A stretch of 64,000 bases of DNA from Aphelocoma coerulescens (GCF_041296385.1 NC_091022.1:25625967-25689966); one strand, 5' to 3'; positions 21,565 to 33,051 are shown, counted from the first letter of the stretch. Made by a program: numbers and translations. The notes: generated by a model not told the origin, from the sequence alone.

Positions 21565-23269
21565 GAAACATCCAAAAATAAATAACGAGGAATTCTGCAA
21601 GTGTTTTTGCAATGAATACACGAAAGAACATTTTAACTCCAGTAAACCAACTTTGAAAGTCTTCCACTAAAACCCTATAAAACCCAATGATAGTCATAAA
21701 TTAGCAGTAGATTAATTCAAAGGAGGACTTATTCCCCCTCTGCGTACCTTCTAATCCATATCTCCAAGAGGTCATTTTAATTATCACACTGTCACTGCTA
21801 TTCATTACTCTGCTTTTGGAGACAGAGAGCCAGCACTCTGCCTTTTGGATGCCTTGGAATTCATCATATGAAGGCATTTTATTCTCCCTAAAAATGTACA
21901 CAGTTTAACCCTCTCACCTTGAAATACTGATGATAACAGGTTTGCTTGGTGTTTTAAATCATTTTCCTTCCAGTGGGATAACTCCTTCTTGCTTTCAAGC
22001 AAGTTCCCTTTGTCAGAGAGCAACTAACTAAGGAAAGCCCAGCTTCAGAGGCATGCAAAGCCAAGCTTTTGTCCTTACTCGTATCTGCTCACTCTTTCTG
22101 GCTGCAGTAATACAATCTGGATGGAAACCATGTGCCAGTGGCTTCCAGGAGGTCCATGGGGATGTGGCTCCAGAAGAGCAGGTGAGGTCCTGAGACACAG
22201 AATGCAGAGCTCAGCCTTGACCCTGCTTGCTTTGTGTTTACTTGTATGGAAAGGAGCTCAAGGACCTCACAGAGAATTCCCTTGTATCCACTGAGATTGT
22301 TAAAGAAGGAAGTACGAATGCAAGCCAAGGTGCTTTCAGTTCTTCCTAGAATCACACCCTGGTTCAGCATTGGTCAGGCCTCTCAGCCAGGTCTCTACTA
22401 CTGAAGAATCAGGGAGTACTTTCACCAGGGACAGTAAATTTAAACCACCCCAAAGGTCTGTTTTAGCCTGTAGTTCTCAGTGTTTCTCATACCTTTTCAT
22501 TTATCCCCAGGATGCAATCTCTTCACACACAGGCTAGTGTGAGGAGCCAGATGAGCCTGACTCTGCTCCTAGATCATGGCATTCCTGTCCTGAGAAAGAG
22601 CAGAGGAACAACCAGCACATCTCTTGTATCAGAGAAGTGTCTGGGGTTAGTACTTTTTCAGGGCCACCCCACACCAAGAGGAGCTCATTCAGTCATGTTT
22701 CACATATCTTTTTTCACCCTCAGTCTAGTTCATAGTTTCCCTCTTATCTACTGAGTCTTGGCACCTTCTCTCCTTCAAGCCACCATTCCAGCCCAACTCC
22801 TGGCAGAAGACAGTGAAGAGAAGCTGCTTCCCAAGGCAGCTAAGGGTTAAGAAGAAACACTTCTAAGTGCATTCTCCCTTTCCATCCCCTGGGAGACATT
22901 CAGACTCCACTCAGGGTCACCCTCTTTTTGTCTGCAGTTTGAGAATCATGGTCAGATGTTTCAGAGGGTCACTCATTGAAGGAGACAAGACTGGCTAGTG
23001 ACAGTGGCTTTGAGCAGAGATTTTGCATGCTGTCCATGTCCTGGGGAGGTGCTGAGGTTTTACTTGGGGTTTCTTACAGTGGTGTCACAACGCTGTCTGT
23101 TCACCCCTTTCAGCACTACTCCTCACTCATGCTGCCTCAGTCAGACATTTGTTGGCAAGTCTGGTCTTTCTAGGCCCCAGACAGTTTTTGATGGAGGACC
23201 ACTGTCCCTGCCCTGACCCTGGGCAGGTCTTGCAGCAAGTTTCATGCCTTCAGCCCGACAGCCCCATTT
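21565..23269. other. Unique noncoding DNA, weakly element-like near 21755-22030
   Basis: 21755-22030 is non-repetitive with TTTTAATTATCAC and several other AT-rich cores, but the signal is too weak to call an element. Frames at 21701-21901, 22089-22370 (minus) and 22512-22754 (plus) have no domain similarity. Confidence 0.45.
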
Positions 23270-23620
23270 CTCATATGACTCCTCTCCTCGAATGATCTGA
23301 TAGAAGAGCAAAAAACCCAGCCATGCAGCGAATGATAAACTGCATAATGAGGAGCACCTGCCTGGCTATTTATCAGGCTCTCTTAATGCAAGCTAACAGG
23401 ACTAGCACATGCAGTAGGCATAAGGGCTTTTGAGCCTGACACAAAAAGGGGAGACATCACATGGTACAGCAGAGGGCCAGGACTCCCTCGTTAGCTCATT
23501 GTATGGATTACCCCTTTAAAGAGAGAGAAGAGGACTGGTGGAGGAAGGGGAGGCTTTCTCATTTTAACAAATAGCTTTTCAGCCACCACAAATGATTTCT
23601 GCAAATCTATCAGTTCATCC
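23270..23620. promoter_or_regulatory. Candidate conserved noncoding element
   Basis: Non-repetitive DNA with GCGAATGATAAACTGCATAA (GATA-like and octamer-like cores) near 23329, GGCTATTTATCAGG near 23364, TTAATGCAAGCTAAC near 23384 and a CTTTAAAGAG stretch near 23514. No significant open frame. Inferred from motif texture only. Confidence 0.3.
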
Positions 23621-23665
23621 TTTTTTTTTCGCCCACAGATAGGGAAAAAAAAAAAAAAAAAAAAA
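23621..23665. repeat. T9 / A21 homopolymer pair
   Basis: Nine T (23621-23629), 15 bases CGCCCACAGATAGGG, then 21 A (23645-23665). The two tracts could pair into a hairpin. The T-run followed by CGCCCACAG also looks like a splice acceptor, but no exon follows. Confidence 0.9.
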
Positions 23666-23847
23666 GCCCTGAAATTGATTCACCATCTATAAATAAAAAA
23701 GAATCAATAGTAAAATTTCTAGCTAATTTCCCTCTCCCTCCTTGCTCCTTGGACTATTTGTTATCTTAGAAATACTTGTCTGGGGAAAAAAAAAGAGAAA
23801 CATCATTGATTCCTGACTGCGACGTGCTCCTCTGCCTTGCCCTACAG
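23666..23847. other. Unique noncoding DNA between two simple repeats
   Basis: Contains an A-run near 23785-23794. Nothing else recognised. Confidence 0.5.
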
Positions 23848-24015
23848 CTCTCCTCTCCTCTCCTCTCCTCTCCTCTCCTCTCCTCTCCTCTCCTCTCCTC
23901 TCCTCTCCTCTCCTCTCCTCTCCTCTCCTCTCCTCTCCTCTCCTCTCCTCTCCTCTCCTCTCCTCTCCTCTCCTCTCCTCTCCTCTCCTCTCCTCTCCTC
24001 TCCTCTCCTCTCCTC
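23848..24015. repeat. Perfect (TCCTC)n array, 33 units
   Basis: Bases 23851-24015 are 33 consecutive perfect TCCTC pentamers, preceded by a partial CTC. One strand is pure pyrimidine and the other pure purine (GAGGA), a mirror-repeat arrangement able to form triplex (H-DNA) structures. Because 15 bases equal three units, every frame stays open, giving SSPLL-type repeats on plus and EERRG-type repeats on minus. The frames 23776-24042, 23837-24265 and 23766-24290 are therefore artefacts. Absence of any interruption suggests recent expansion. Confidence 0.98.
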
Positions 24016-24756
24016 AGCGCGTGGGCAGAGACGGCTCCTTGAGATGCGCCTGGCTCCTCTTGTCGGGTTTGCCTCCAGCATGGCTGTTCCCTGGGCCCCG
24101 CTGGGCAGGGCATTTGTAGTGTGGCACTTTGTCCTTCCTGCCAAAGGAAGAGAGAGAGGACAGGTGTGGTCAGACACTGAGGTGTTGCAGCAGCAGGGAA
24201 GCGTGCGTGGGGTGTGCTCTGAGGAGAAGCCGTGTGTGAAGTCTCGCAGCGAAGTGCATCTGTAAGGAAAGCTTTGGCAGCTCGAGACAAATTAGAGGTG
24301 GCTAAAGACCAGCTGGTCCCATCCTTCTCTGGCCAGAGCAGGGTTAGTCCTTCCAGGAGGCTTCAAGGGCTTTCTGCTAGCTCTGAGCTCCCCAAGAGAA
24401 GGGTCCCATTACTTCCCTTTGGGTGAGGCAGTTCCCACTGTTTTCTCCTGCCGAGGTTCCTGTACCCCTGAAATAATTCCCTTTATTTCTGCTCATGAAG
24501 AGCCCTCCTCTCACTGTGAATATTTCCTTCTGAGGCACGTGTCATTCACAGGATGGCTGGGTTCACACATCTGCTCACAGCTGGATTGCCCCCGCTGCCA
24601 GGGGTGTTCACAGCTGGGTCAGAGTCTTCAGGGACAGACCCTGACTGTGGCCAGGGAACACCCAGCACCCAACACACGATGCCAGCACTTCCAGCATCCA
24701 GACTAGTGCCTTCAAAGACCCCACAAAGATGTGATACTGCTATTTCCCTGTGCCTA
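24016..24756. other. Unique noncoding DNA, no gene seen
   Basis: Moderately GC-rich with overlapping short frames (24232-24426, 24419-24706 plus; 24546-24779 minus) that lack domains or splice support. Confidence 0.5.
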
Positions 24757-24814
24757 TAACTCCAATTATCTAACTCCAATTATCTAACTCCAATTTATCT
24801 AACTCCAATTTATC
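24757..24814. repeat. Four-unit 14-15 bp tandem repeat with GATA and CCAAT motifs
   Basis: Units are 24757-24770 and 24771-24784 (TAACTCCAATTATC) and 24785-24799 and 24800-24814 (TAACTCCAATTTATC). Each contains CCAAT. The junctions create four TTATCT hexamers, that is AGATAA on the minus strand, at 24766, 24780, 24795 and 24810. These match the GATA-factor consensus WGATAR. Confidence 0.95.
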
Positions 24815-26164
24815 TAGCAGTCATGCCAAACTTCAGTTGTCAGTATAGTTTGGAGTGTGGCATTTGCAGTGCCCCTTTCAGGCTGCAGCCTCAGCAGAGC
24901 TGTGGGAGTTTTATAACTGGCCTCCAGAGGAGCAGGGTTGTGCTACACACAAAGTACTTTTTGCAGTGATGCCCCAGGAGTTCACAGGGTAAGAACTGAG
25001 CTCTTCACAACCCAGCACCACAGAACCAGCTCCCCAGCTTCCCACAGCTTATCTGCTGGAAAGACTTCCTTTGTAACACTTCAGTTCCTGATAAGGAACT
25101 GAATAAGTCTCACTTATTTCCCAGACAAAGCATTCCTCTGTGTGTGTGTTTACAGTGCACATGATGAATTTTTGCTACGTTAAAGAAAAGTAAATCTCTA
25201 TTATCAGTTAATGCTGTAACATTTCTGTTCTATTTACTTATAAAGCCTTTTTGCTCAGAGGCCTTAATTAAAATCCTCCATCTCACAGCCCAGCTCTCTT
25301 GCTGCCTCTCCTCCCTCCAGGTCCTGACACATTGGTCACAGCAAGATAGTCACAAGTGACCAGACAGCCTCAGCCCTGGTCTGTCTGTCTGGGCAGAGCC
25401 AGGCCTGGGGAGAAGGGGTCGCAGCTCACACCATTGTGTCCAGAGTCCTCGCTTGATGAGAGGCTGAATGGCAAAGGGTGTGGGTCCTGCAGCACCATCC
25501 CTCGTTCAGGGAGGCTCAGCAGCACCGGGCTATCCCAGAGCAGGGACCTTCACTTCACAGCCCCTGCCAGCACTGGTGGCTCTCACTGGGGCTGAAAAGC
25601 TGTCTCTCAGACAAACACTGGGACCAGGAGCCAGAGGAATCAGCTTTGGCTACCCTATAACCCTGCCTATGGAATTCCAGTGGAGAGTGGGGTCCCTGCA
25701 CACTCATCCCAGAGCAGCACCATCTCTGAGCAGCCATCACCATCCCCTGCAGAAACACCTTTTGACAGCTGCTTCTTTGAAAAAGCAGCAAACCCCAACT
25801 ATCCATTCCCATCCCAAGGAAGGTAATCAAACTGTGCTGTCAGTGTTGCTCACACCAGCCAAAGGGGCTCCAGTGACCCTTTAGGGTGCTCTGTCACACA
25901 GCTCTTGGCCCCCCAGCCATGCCTTGCCAACTTTGTCCATTTTCCCCCTCTGCTATGGCAGGACACAAATGAGAAGGTCCTCTCCTTGTGCCTGATCTGC
26001 TCTTTGAGCTCTGTCTGCTCCCTCCAAGATCAGTTATTTGTATTCCCCATGGCAGCTGCAGACCCTGGGCAGGCTGGTGTTGGTGCTGTACCAAACCTTC
26101 CTGAGACTCTAACTGGGAAGGAGAGGAGCTGTCTGTCACACATCCATGTCACACATCAAAAGTG
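24815..26164. other. Unique, moderately GC-rich noncoding DNA
   Basis: 25356-25884 carries open frames in two plus frames and one minus frame (up to 138 codons), with no domain, few CpGs and no exon signals. 25905-26276 plus (123 codons) overlaps a MIR-like remnant, which argues against coding. Confidence 0.5.
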
Positions 26165-26255
26165 GAGTGACCTACCAAAGGCCATGCAGCAGACCTGGGG
26201 AGAACTGAAAAGAGATTATGAAACCCCAGTTTTCTTGATCCCTGCACCCCCATCC
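26165..26255 (-). mobile_element. MIR/CORE-SINE-like remnant
   Basis: On plus, AGTGACCTACCAAAGGCCAT, then GCAGCAGACCTGGGGAGAAC, then ATGAAACCCCAGTTTTCTTG. This follows the reverse MIR core: (AGTGACtTgCCcAAGGtCAcaCAGCaagt..GGcaGAgctgggattaGAACCCaGgTcTcCTGA). Spacing is close to expected. Confidence 0.58.
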
Positions 26256-27561
26256 CATGGAATTGGGAACCTCTAAACATGCCTTCCCCACCACACGAGT
26301 GTGTGTTTTTCAGTGCCTCTGCTTTTATTTGCAGAAGGATGTTTTAATATACATTTAAAAACATTGTAATAATGGAGCTGCTGATGGGGCCCAGGGATTA
26401 GAGGGCTTTACCTCCACCAGCCCTCCCCTCCTCCCCGCTGTCACAGCTGCCATCAGTTCAGTATTTACTGCATCTCTCCAGTTCAATCACCAACCTAAGG
26501 CAGAGTGGTATTTTGAAGAGATAAACACTGAGACAAAAATAAATAAATTAGGACCCTGTGAGGGATACCTGAAAGGCACAGTGAAGTGAGAACAAGCAGT
26601 TTCTCCGGTTCTGTGCATAATTACATTGACATGTTCCTAGACAACACTGGAGACCCAAACACAGCAGCAGCTGTGAGCCAAACGCAGACCCACGCCAAAC
26701 ATCAGAAAGCCAGCCAGGCAGCCCAGCCCTTGCCCTGGGGCTGCATCAGCACTGCCCATCTCACTGCTGACAGCCCTCCTGCCCACTCCCAGGGCACAGC
26801 CAGCACTGGATGGGCAGGCAGGACTCAGCTCCTGGCCAGGCTGTGGCCGGTGCTTCCATGCAGATCCCTGTTTCTCTGCACCCACTCATCCAGTCACTGG
26901 AGCAGCACTGCTGACTGTCATTCCCATGCTCCTCTATGCAAGTGAAGGAAACAATATAATGCAAAATATGCAAAGAGGATAAAAATGGGTCTTAAACTTT
27001 CTTTTTCCTGATTGGGTTAACACAGAAAAAGGAAATCCTGTCGCGCCAGCTGCACTTACAGGTGGGATTTTTAGACACTGGCCTTTTTCAGCCATCCACT
27101 GAACTGAAGCATCATGAGTATCAACCACTCAGTTCACATCAGGTGCCTGTCACAAAGTGGTTTTTTGGGACATACAGCCAATTGACAGTCACAATCAAAC
27201 CACAGCTCTGCTACATGTTCATCACACAGACAACAGTTAATCTTGCAGCCATGCAAACTGTTTTGCAAATTGAAATCTCAGAGGCATAGCAATTACAATA
27301 CCAAATTTATACCACATCTCTCACTCAACTAATTGTACATCCAAAAAATCACCACTTGAATAATCTGAATACATTCACCTTTACAGCTAAAAAAGCCTCT
27401 CTGCTACATGCTTGATCTCAACACAATTTTGAGTTACAGAACCCCATGGGAAAAAAATGCCAACCTCTGATTTCAACAGGAAAATTGCTTCTATCTAAAT
27501 ACAGCAGATGCATAATTCACACTGAGGTGTAGCAGCTTGGTGTTCCCAGCAAAGCTCGTTT
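26256..27561. other. Unique noncoding DNA
   Basis: 26320-26600 has AT-rich non-repetitive stretches and could be element-like. 26690-26900 is GC-rich with opposing open frames and no domain. No repeat family recognised. Confidence 0.45.
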
Positions 27562-27615
27562 TTACTCTGCAAAATGGGGATGTTGCTGTTGCTGCCTGTA
27601 GCTCTCCCAGCCTGC
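27562..27615 (+). mobile_element. Possible MIR-like fragment
   Basis: CTGCAAAATGGGGATGTTGC followed by TGTTGCTGCCTGTAGCTC resembles CTGTAAAATGGGGATaaTgaTacttaCCT of MIR. Only about 45 bases can be compared, so chance similarity is possible. Confidence 0.33.
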
Positions 27616-28169
27616 CTACAGGAGGACAACCCCTATATACACCTACTCTGAATGTAGTGTACGAGTACACATCCAAAACAACTGTACCTGGATTTCTAAT
27701 TGTTAGGAAATCTTAAAGGCCTTAAAATGAATTAGCAGACTTACAAACTGGGCTGATGTTTTGGATGAGCTGAGGTTTACAGAGCCACCTCCCTGGGCAC
27801 ATTTGTGCCACTGTGGCATTTTGAGCTCTTTCACACACACTTTTCTTGACTTTTGTTTCCATCTCGTGAAGCAAGGCAAGGTGGGGAGATTTGAACTAGT
27901 GACTTTGCAGCTGGTGTATTAAAGAAAGTCAAAATAGAAGAGAATTGGTGTTTAAATTGCAAAGGGAGGTAAAAATGAAGTTATCCAAGCCATGTGAGTG
28001 GGATCAAAAATGAGTCATCAAGGCTGGAAAATGGGTAACCTCTGATCCCTGAAACTAAGAAATCTGGCTGCTGTCGTGTTGCTGCTGATCTAATTTTTAC
28101 ACTTTCCCTTCCATATAGAGGAGACATGTTTCAATTGTGTCCATCACAGCTAAACAATCAATGCCTGAT
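27616..28169. other. Unique noncoding DNA, nothing recognised
   Basis: No exon, repeat or RNA gene seen. A short tRNA-B-box-like sequence near 27888-27898 was examined and rejected. Confidence 0.5.
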
Positions 28170-28420
28170 CAGTCCCAATGCTTCACTCTCAGGGATGCAC
28201 AATTAACCAGCACCACGTTTGACACTGCAAGGGGAGCGCAGTATTTTCTGGGAACGCCTGACAAGTTTCAATCGTAAAGAACACAAACCAAATGACCCAG
28301 CAGATAATGACAGCCAGTGCCCTGACAGTTAGATAATGTGCATGCTCCAAAGCAAGGCCAATTAGAAGCAATAAAAACAAATTTGAAATGTTAGAGCAAA
28401 GGTCACAAATCCTCAGCCAT
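28170..28420. promoter_or_regulatory. Candidate conserved noncoding element
   Basis: Non-repetitive DNA with GCACAATTAACCAGC, CAGATAATGACAG, GTTAGATAATGTGC (two GATAA cores on plus) and GGCCAATTAGAAGC (CCAAT plus a homeodomain-like core), and a few CpGs near 28224-28276. No useful open frame. Inferred from motif density. Confidence 0.38.
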
Positions 28421-29339
28421 TACCACAGGCTTGATTTTTCTTTTTTTTCAAGCGGTCACCAGCGCCTGTTTCCAGTAAGTGAGCATGTAGTCATGCTTGC
28501 CAGGTGCCCACCCATCCATTACAGCACACTGTGATTTCTGGGCCATACAATCCCCACTAAAGTGCCGTGTGGAGAATCCCAGCACTACCTGGAAATCTCA
28601 TCAGGTCTATATCCTATGGCTCTGCCCTTCTGAGTGCAGGGGCTGGTCCCTGCTGCTTATTAGGGAAGGCAGATGTTAGAGGGTGTGCAGATGTCTCTCC
28701 TTTTGCCACAGAAGGGATCCTGCTGCTTGCTATCCATTCCTCAGTTCCTGGCCTCTCTCCCCAGCTCAGTGCAGCAAGACACACCTGCTTCATCCAGGAG
28801 CCAGTGCCCAGAGGCAGGAATAATTAGTTTATAGCTGAAGCCACACTATCACACAAGATAAGGAGATCACACAAGAGAAGGAGAAGGAGCCATGATTACA
28901 AGCAACTCATGTGGCTCACGCACAGCCACCCTTGTGTACCTCTGCTGACTCTGGAGCTGGAAGCTGCAGAGAGCATGGGAATAGGTTTTGTCTTGTTTCC
29001 TGTCCTCCCATTTCCTAAGGAGCAGCAGGAGAATAATGGATTGCACTTTCCTGGTGAGATGTAGCAGAAAATGGCAGTCTCTTGAGCTTGTTCAAGTTAC
29101 CAATATGATATTGGGATTAACATGCTGTGTACATCACACATTACCCATGTCAGCCCACCCCTCACACAGGTCCCTGTCTCTGCTTTCAGAGCAGGAAAAT
29201 CCCAGACCAAGGTGATGCATGAAGTAACACAGATGCTGTCAATTTGCTTATTGAGGCCTGCCTTCCTGAGAGCAACAAGAACAGGGAAGGAAAAGGAAAG
29301 CAGGTGGGTACCTGCAGGCATACCTATGTGAGGATGCCT
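28421..29339. other. Unique noncoding DNA, no gene seen
   Basis: T-rich run near 28437-28449. Short frames at 28567-28827, 28988-29215 and 29097-29321 (minus) have no domain similarity. Confidence 0.5.
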
Positions 29340-29560
29340 GTGAGAGCTAATCTAAATACATTTAGGGTTTAAATGCAAAGCTGATTAGTGAAACCACAGC
29401 AAGCTCTTATGTGATATGCTCCTTCAGAGTTAAAGTGGCCATAATTCAATTTATTCATTTAGCTTATTTCCAAAAAGTAAATTAAGGTGGAGTAAATTAA
29501 ATTGAAGCAGCTGACAGCACCTTGATTTTGAAAGGGAGTGTTAACTTGGACCAAGTCTAC
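29340..29560. promoter_or_regulatory. Candidate conserved noncoding element
   Basis: AT-rich and repeat-free, with GCTGATTAGTGAAACC, GGCCATAATTCAATTTATTC and GTAAATTAAGGTGGAGTAAA. It contains several homeodomain-like cores and no open frame. First of two neighbouring blocks of similar character. Confidence 0.35.
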
Positions 29561-29689
29561 TTCATAAAGAAATGCAGATTATTTTCTCCTGCTAGGCCCC
29601 CTGTCAGGCACACCAGCTCCCCATCCTAAAGCATTTTTACACTCCCTCTGTTCAGAGAGTCTATAAGAGCAGGACCAAGCTGGATGTGT

Positions 29690-30110
29690 ATTTGGGTGCT
29701 TGCCTGTTCTTTAGCGTGCGCATGCTTAAATCCAGGGTAAAATCCCTGCAGCTGGCAGCATCATCCCCAAGTGTTTGAGAAGCTAATTGTTGTAATGAGG
29801 AATTTTGGTGAAGCCTCTGCTGGGAGCTGGCCAGGGACTGCACATCTCTAAACTCTGTAAATGAATCCTTTTCACTAAACCCATGCAAATGTCACCGTTC
29901 AAAACCTGGAAGGTGTTCTTTAATGACAGCTACAAGTATCAAGAGTTGCATAAAACATGCAGATGTGTGTGGGAACAAGCTGACAGATTATAATTACCAA
30001 TAGGAAAGGGGGGGAAACCCCCAAAAATTAATTTTTTAAGCAAACCATATAATTGGCCTTTAAAGCTTAGTAGTGCTCCCATTACTAATACAATTTACAG
30101 ACTTGGAAAT
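29690..30110. promoter_or_regulatory. Candidate conserved noncoding element
   Basis: Contains GCGTGCGCATGC near 29715, GAAGCTAATTGTTGTAATGA near 29780, GACAGATTATAATTACCAAT near 29980, and an AAAATTAATTTTTTAAG stretch near 30025. No repeat match and no supported open frame. With 29340-29560 and 30860-31140 it forms a cluster of similar blocks. Confidence 0.38.
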
Positions 30111-30859
30111 CAGATTGAAGTTGTTTGACTCTTCTATTTTCCTGTCCTCATTCCATTTCCTCCCTCTACAAATTGTAAGAGGTTTTGCTGACCTTTCACA
30201 TTTGGTCTAGAACATTTTTTCTGTTTATTGCACTCTGCTCTCCTCTTAGCCACTGAAAATGGTGAGGGAAAAGACAACAAGACAATAATTTAAGTTTGGG
30301 AAAAGTGAGCTGGGGATGGCAACAAGCAGAGCCCCTTTGGAATAAGGCAGGGAGGTGGCTTCACTCCCAGCTCTCACGTCAGTCATGGCCAAGTCAAAGA
30401 AAGCACAACCAGATGTAGGTGAAACATCAAAATCCTGAGCTTAAAAGTGTAGAGAGGAGTTCTTCTGAAACACAGGAAGAGGTGAACTGGGGAGAACATT
30501 CTAGACCCAGTGGGGCAGAAGTACCCACACACAGCACGAGCCAGAGAGCAGCACAGCCCTGGGATGGTATCAGAGCCCATGAGCCCACACAGCCTCTGGG
30601 CACAGCTGTTTAGTGTCGAGATGGGGCTCCAACTGGGTTGTCCAGGCAGAAGGACCTGCCTTTGGTCAGACACTGCCCACACACAAAGACTTTGCCCATC
30701 CCCACCCGGTGTGGAGCAGAAGACAGTGGCCATGGCCCCCGAGGATGGCAGGACAGCCCCGAGGGCTGATCTGGCCTGTTGGATACGCAGCTGTGCTCTC
30801 ATACATCATCATTAGGGCTGCAAAGTCAAGCAGCAAGAGGAGGAATTGCCAGAACAAAG
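30111..30859. other. Unique noncoding DNA, no gene seen
   Basis: Frames of 60-139 codons overlap on both strands at 30383-30891. They have no recognisable domain and are mutually exclusive, so none is called. Confidence 0.5.
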
Positions 30860-31140
30860 GCTGTCAGAGGAATTTTAATTCAACCTCCTAGCAGATATGC
30901 CTTCTGATGGGGTCTTTAATTACCTCATCACAGCCTACTTTTTCTTCAACAAGGCTGCTGCTTTATTCAGGGCACGATGGACAGACGGCAATTAATGAAG
31001 GGCCAGTCAATATTTTGTTCTATCCTTTTTTCATTCAGTGTGTGGCCCCAGGCATTATTTGCCACATGCCATCAAATCCCTGCTCTTAGAATTATTCATC
31101 TTCTCCTGAGCTTTTCTCTGATGTGTATCAGTGCAGCAAC
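30860..31140. promoter_or_regulatory. Candidate conserved noncoding element
   Basis: Repeat-free, with GGAATTTTAATTCAACC, GTCTTTAATTACCTCATC, GACGGCAATTAATGAAGG and AGAATTATTCATC. The TAATTA/AATTAA cores are homeodomain-like. Overlapping frames (30907-31089, 30977-31363) have no domain. Confidence 0.38.
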
Positions 31141-32467
31141 TGTGAGATTCCCACACAGGAAGGAATTTCTTTCCCAACACTTCTGTGAGCAGAGCACCTG
31201 GGTTTTACCTGCAGGAAAACATGGGGCAGACATGAGCTGCAGAATGCTCCACCAGCAAGGCCCAGGTGGGATTTTTCAGGATACCTACACTGTCTCTGTT
31301 CAAAGCCCAACTTCTCTAACCTCTGACAGAGCTGTTTACACACTCAGGACTTCTAGAATTTGAACTTCAATGTGTCCAGAATATGAGTAACATGGAACTG
31401 GTAGCTCTCAGAGAAAAAGAATGTCAGTGGTCTAAAGAGGCAAGAGCTCCTCTGCTGATGCTGTGCTGGAGCAGGGCTCTGTTGCAGCCAGGGAGCCAGA
31501 GTGAAAAAACAGAGAAATGCTGATATGGGCAAAGGGATGAGCTTCAGGCAGTGCAAGCTGACTGGCATTTGTGAATTTTTCAGCAACAGTTCTGTTTTCC
31601 CACCTTAGCCGTTCTCTGTAACAGCTGTACTCTGCTGTCTCTTAATCTCTTACAAATTTTTCACCTTTTACCAACCTCCTTTCAGAGGACATTTCAGCCT
31701 TTCAATCCAAGAAATCTTAACCTTTCCTCTGGCACAAGTAGAAAGAGGTGAGAACAGGACAGAGACTCTGTAAGAGGAGGATCTCCCTGTGCCACTGGCA
31801 GCATCAAAGGGAGCCCCACTCAAATGGTTTCCAGTGAGTGCACTGGGAGTGGAACTCTCTGGTCACTGAGCAGCTTAGAAAAGGAACAAGAGAAGAGGAA
31901 GGGCATGAACCTTCATTGCTGTCCAACAGCTGCTTTCTGCACTGCTCTCTCCTGCTCTGTGCCCATTTAACCCACCCTTAGAGAGCTGTCTTTGTGTCCA
32001 GGATGGGCTCTCTGAGACTCTCTCAAGCACGGCTAAGTGGCAGCACTCTTCTCCAGCAGCTTCTGCAGGCAGCACAGAGCTCCCTCATACCCTGCTAGAA
32101 ATTCATGGGCCTGCTGGCTTGTCACTCCAGAGAGCATCCAGCATTTTCAGCAAGGCTTTTAATTCATTAGCTCACAGAGGGAAATATTCTAACCTTCCTG
32201 CCCTCCCCAGCTGAGTCATTGACGTTTTCCTACCTTGCTGCATCACCTTCAGGAAAATAATTACTGAGCATGCTGATAACAGCAGATATTATCTTTGTGA
32301 CCTGGGTGTTTGCTTGAGATCACAGGGTCTCCCTGCCATGAGCACTGCAGGACACAGTGGGGTTATTGCTTGAAACCTGACCCTCCCTTACAGGCTGTGG
32401 GAAACTCTGTGGTCACTGGGCCCACTCCCAGAGGAACTGGGAGGATGCTGGAGGAAGCTCAGTCAGC
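31141..32467. other. Unique noncoding DNA, no gene seen
   Basis: No repeat family or exon recognised; short frames on both strands only. Confidence 0.5.
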
Positions 32468-32693
32468 AGGAAGGGGCTGAAGGGTTCTGGGAGGGGCTGT
32501 GCTGGGGTCCATCACTGGAACAGGTTTCCCAGAAAAGCTGTGGATTCCCTGTCCCTGGAAGTGTTCAAGGCCAGGCTGGGTGGGGCTTGGAGCAACCAAG
32601 TGGAAGGCGTCCCTGCCCATGGCAGGGGGGATGGAACTAGATATCTTTAAAGTCCCTTCCAACCCAGACCAGTCTGTGATTCTGTGATATGTT
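32468..32693 (+). mobile_element. CR1 LINE 3' fragment
   Basis: Standard CR1 blocks in order: CACTGGAACAGGTTTCCCAG, GCTGTGGATTCCCTGTCCCT, GAAGTGTTCAAGGCCAGGCT, GGCGTCCCTGCCCATGGCAG, AGTCCCTTCCAACCCAGACC, and the end TGTGATTCTGTGAT. The 3' end at about 32690 is precise; the 5' truncation point at about 32468 is approximate. It is one of the least diverged copies here. Open frames crossing it (32459-32662 minus, 32499-32687 plus) are repeat-derived. Confidence 0.93.
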
Positions 32694-33051
32694 GATCTAC
32701 AGGCAGCCCTTCACCCATGGGCTTCTACAGACAAGACCAGGTGGAATTTAACCACAGGTCCAGCCAGCCAGTTGGATTCACCTGATGGCACGTAATCACA
32801 TTATACACAGAATACAGATACAGTTCTTTCTCTTGACCCTTGAAATAAGCTGCATAAGCATTTGGGGTAGCAGAGGGTGCCCCACCTCCAGCTTCAGTCT
32901 TGTTCTGTAACCAGAGCTGTTGGATCAGTTGTTGCCTCTTAGTCCATATGATCCCGATTCCATTCCCACTGAACTGCCTACATTGCCTATGCTGTAGGAT
33001 GGCTGCTCTCTGACAGCCTGACTGTATGGACAAAGCTCTTGTGAGGTGCCT
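32694..33051. other. Unique noncoding DNA
   Basis: A minus-strand 102-codon frame at 32725-33033 has no domain similarity. Nothing else recognised. Confidence 0.5.

Noticed and set aside
23848..24015. Regular repeat that might be mistaken for a CRISPR array
   Set aside because: A pentamer in direct contact with no spacers, in a vertebrate genome.
23766..24290. Long open frames on both strands with SSPLL or EERRG repeats, looking like a repetitive protein
   Set aside because: They are a direct result of the TCCTC pentamer array, which leaves all six frames open.
27850..27915. tRNA-B-box-like sequence (GTTCAAATCTC on minus), possible tRNA or tRNA-derived SINE
   Set aside because: No matching A box or cloverleaf stems could be found, and the flanks do not follow any SINE consensus I know.
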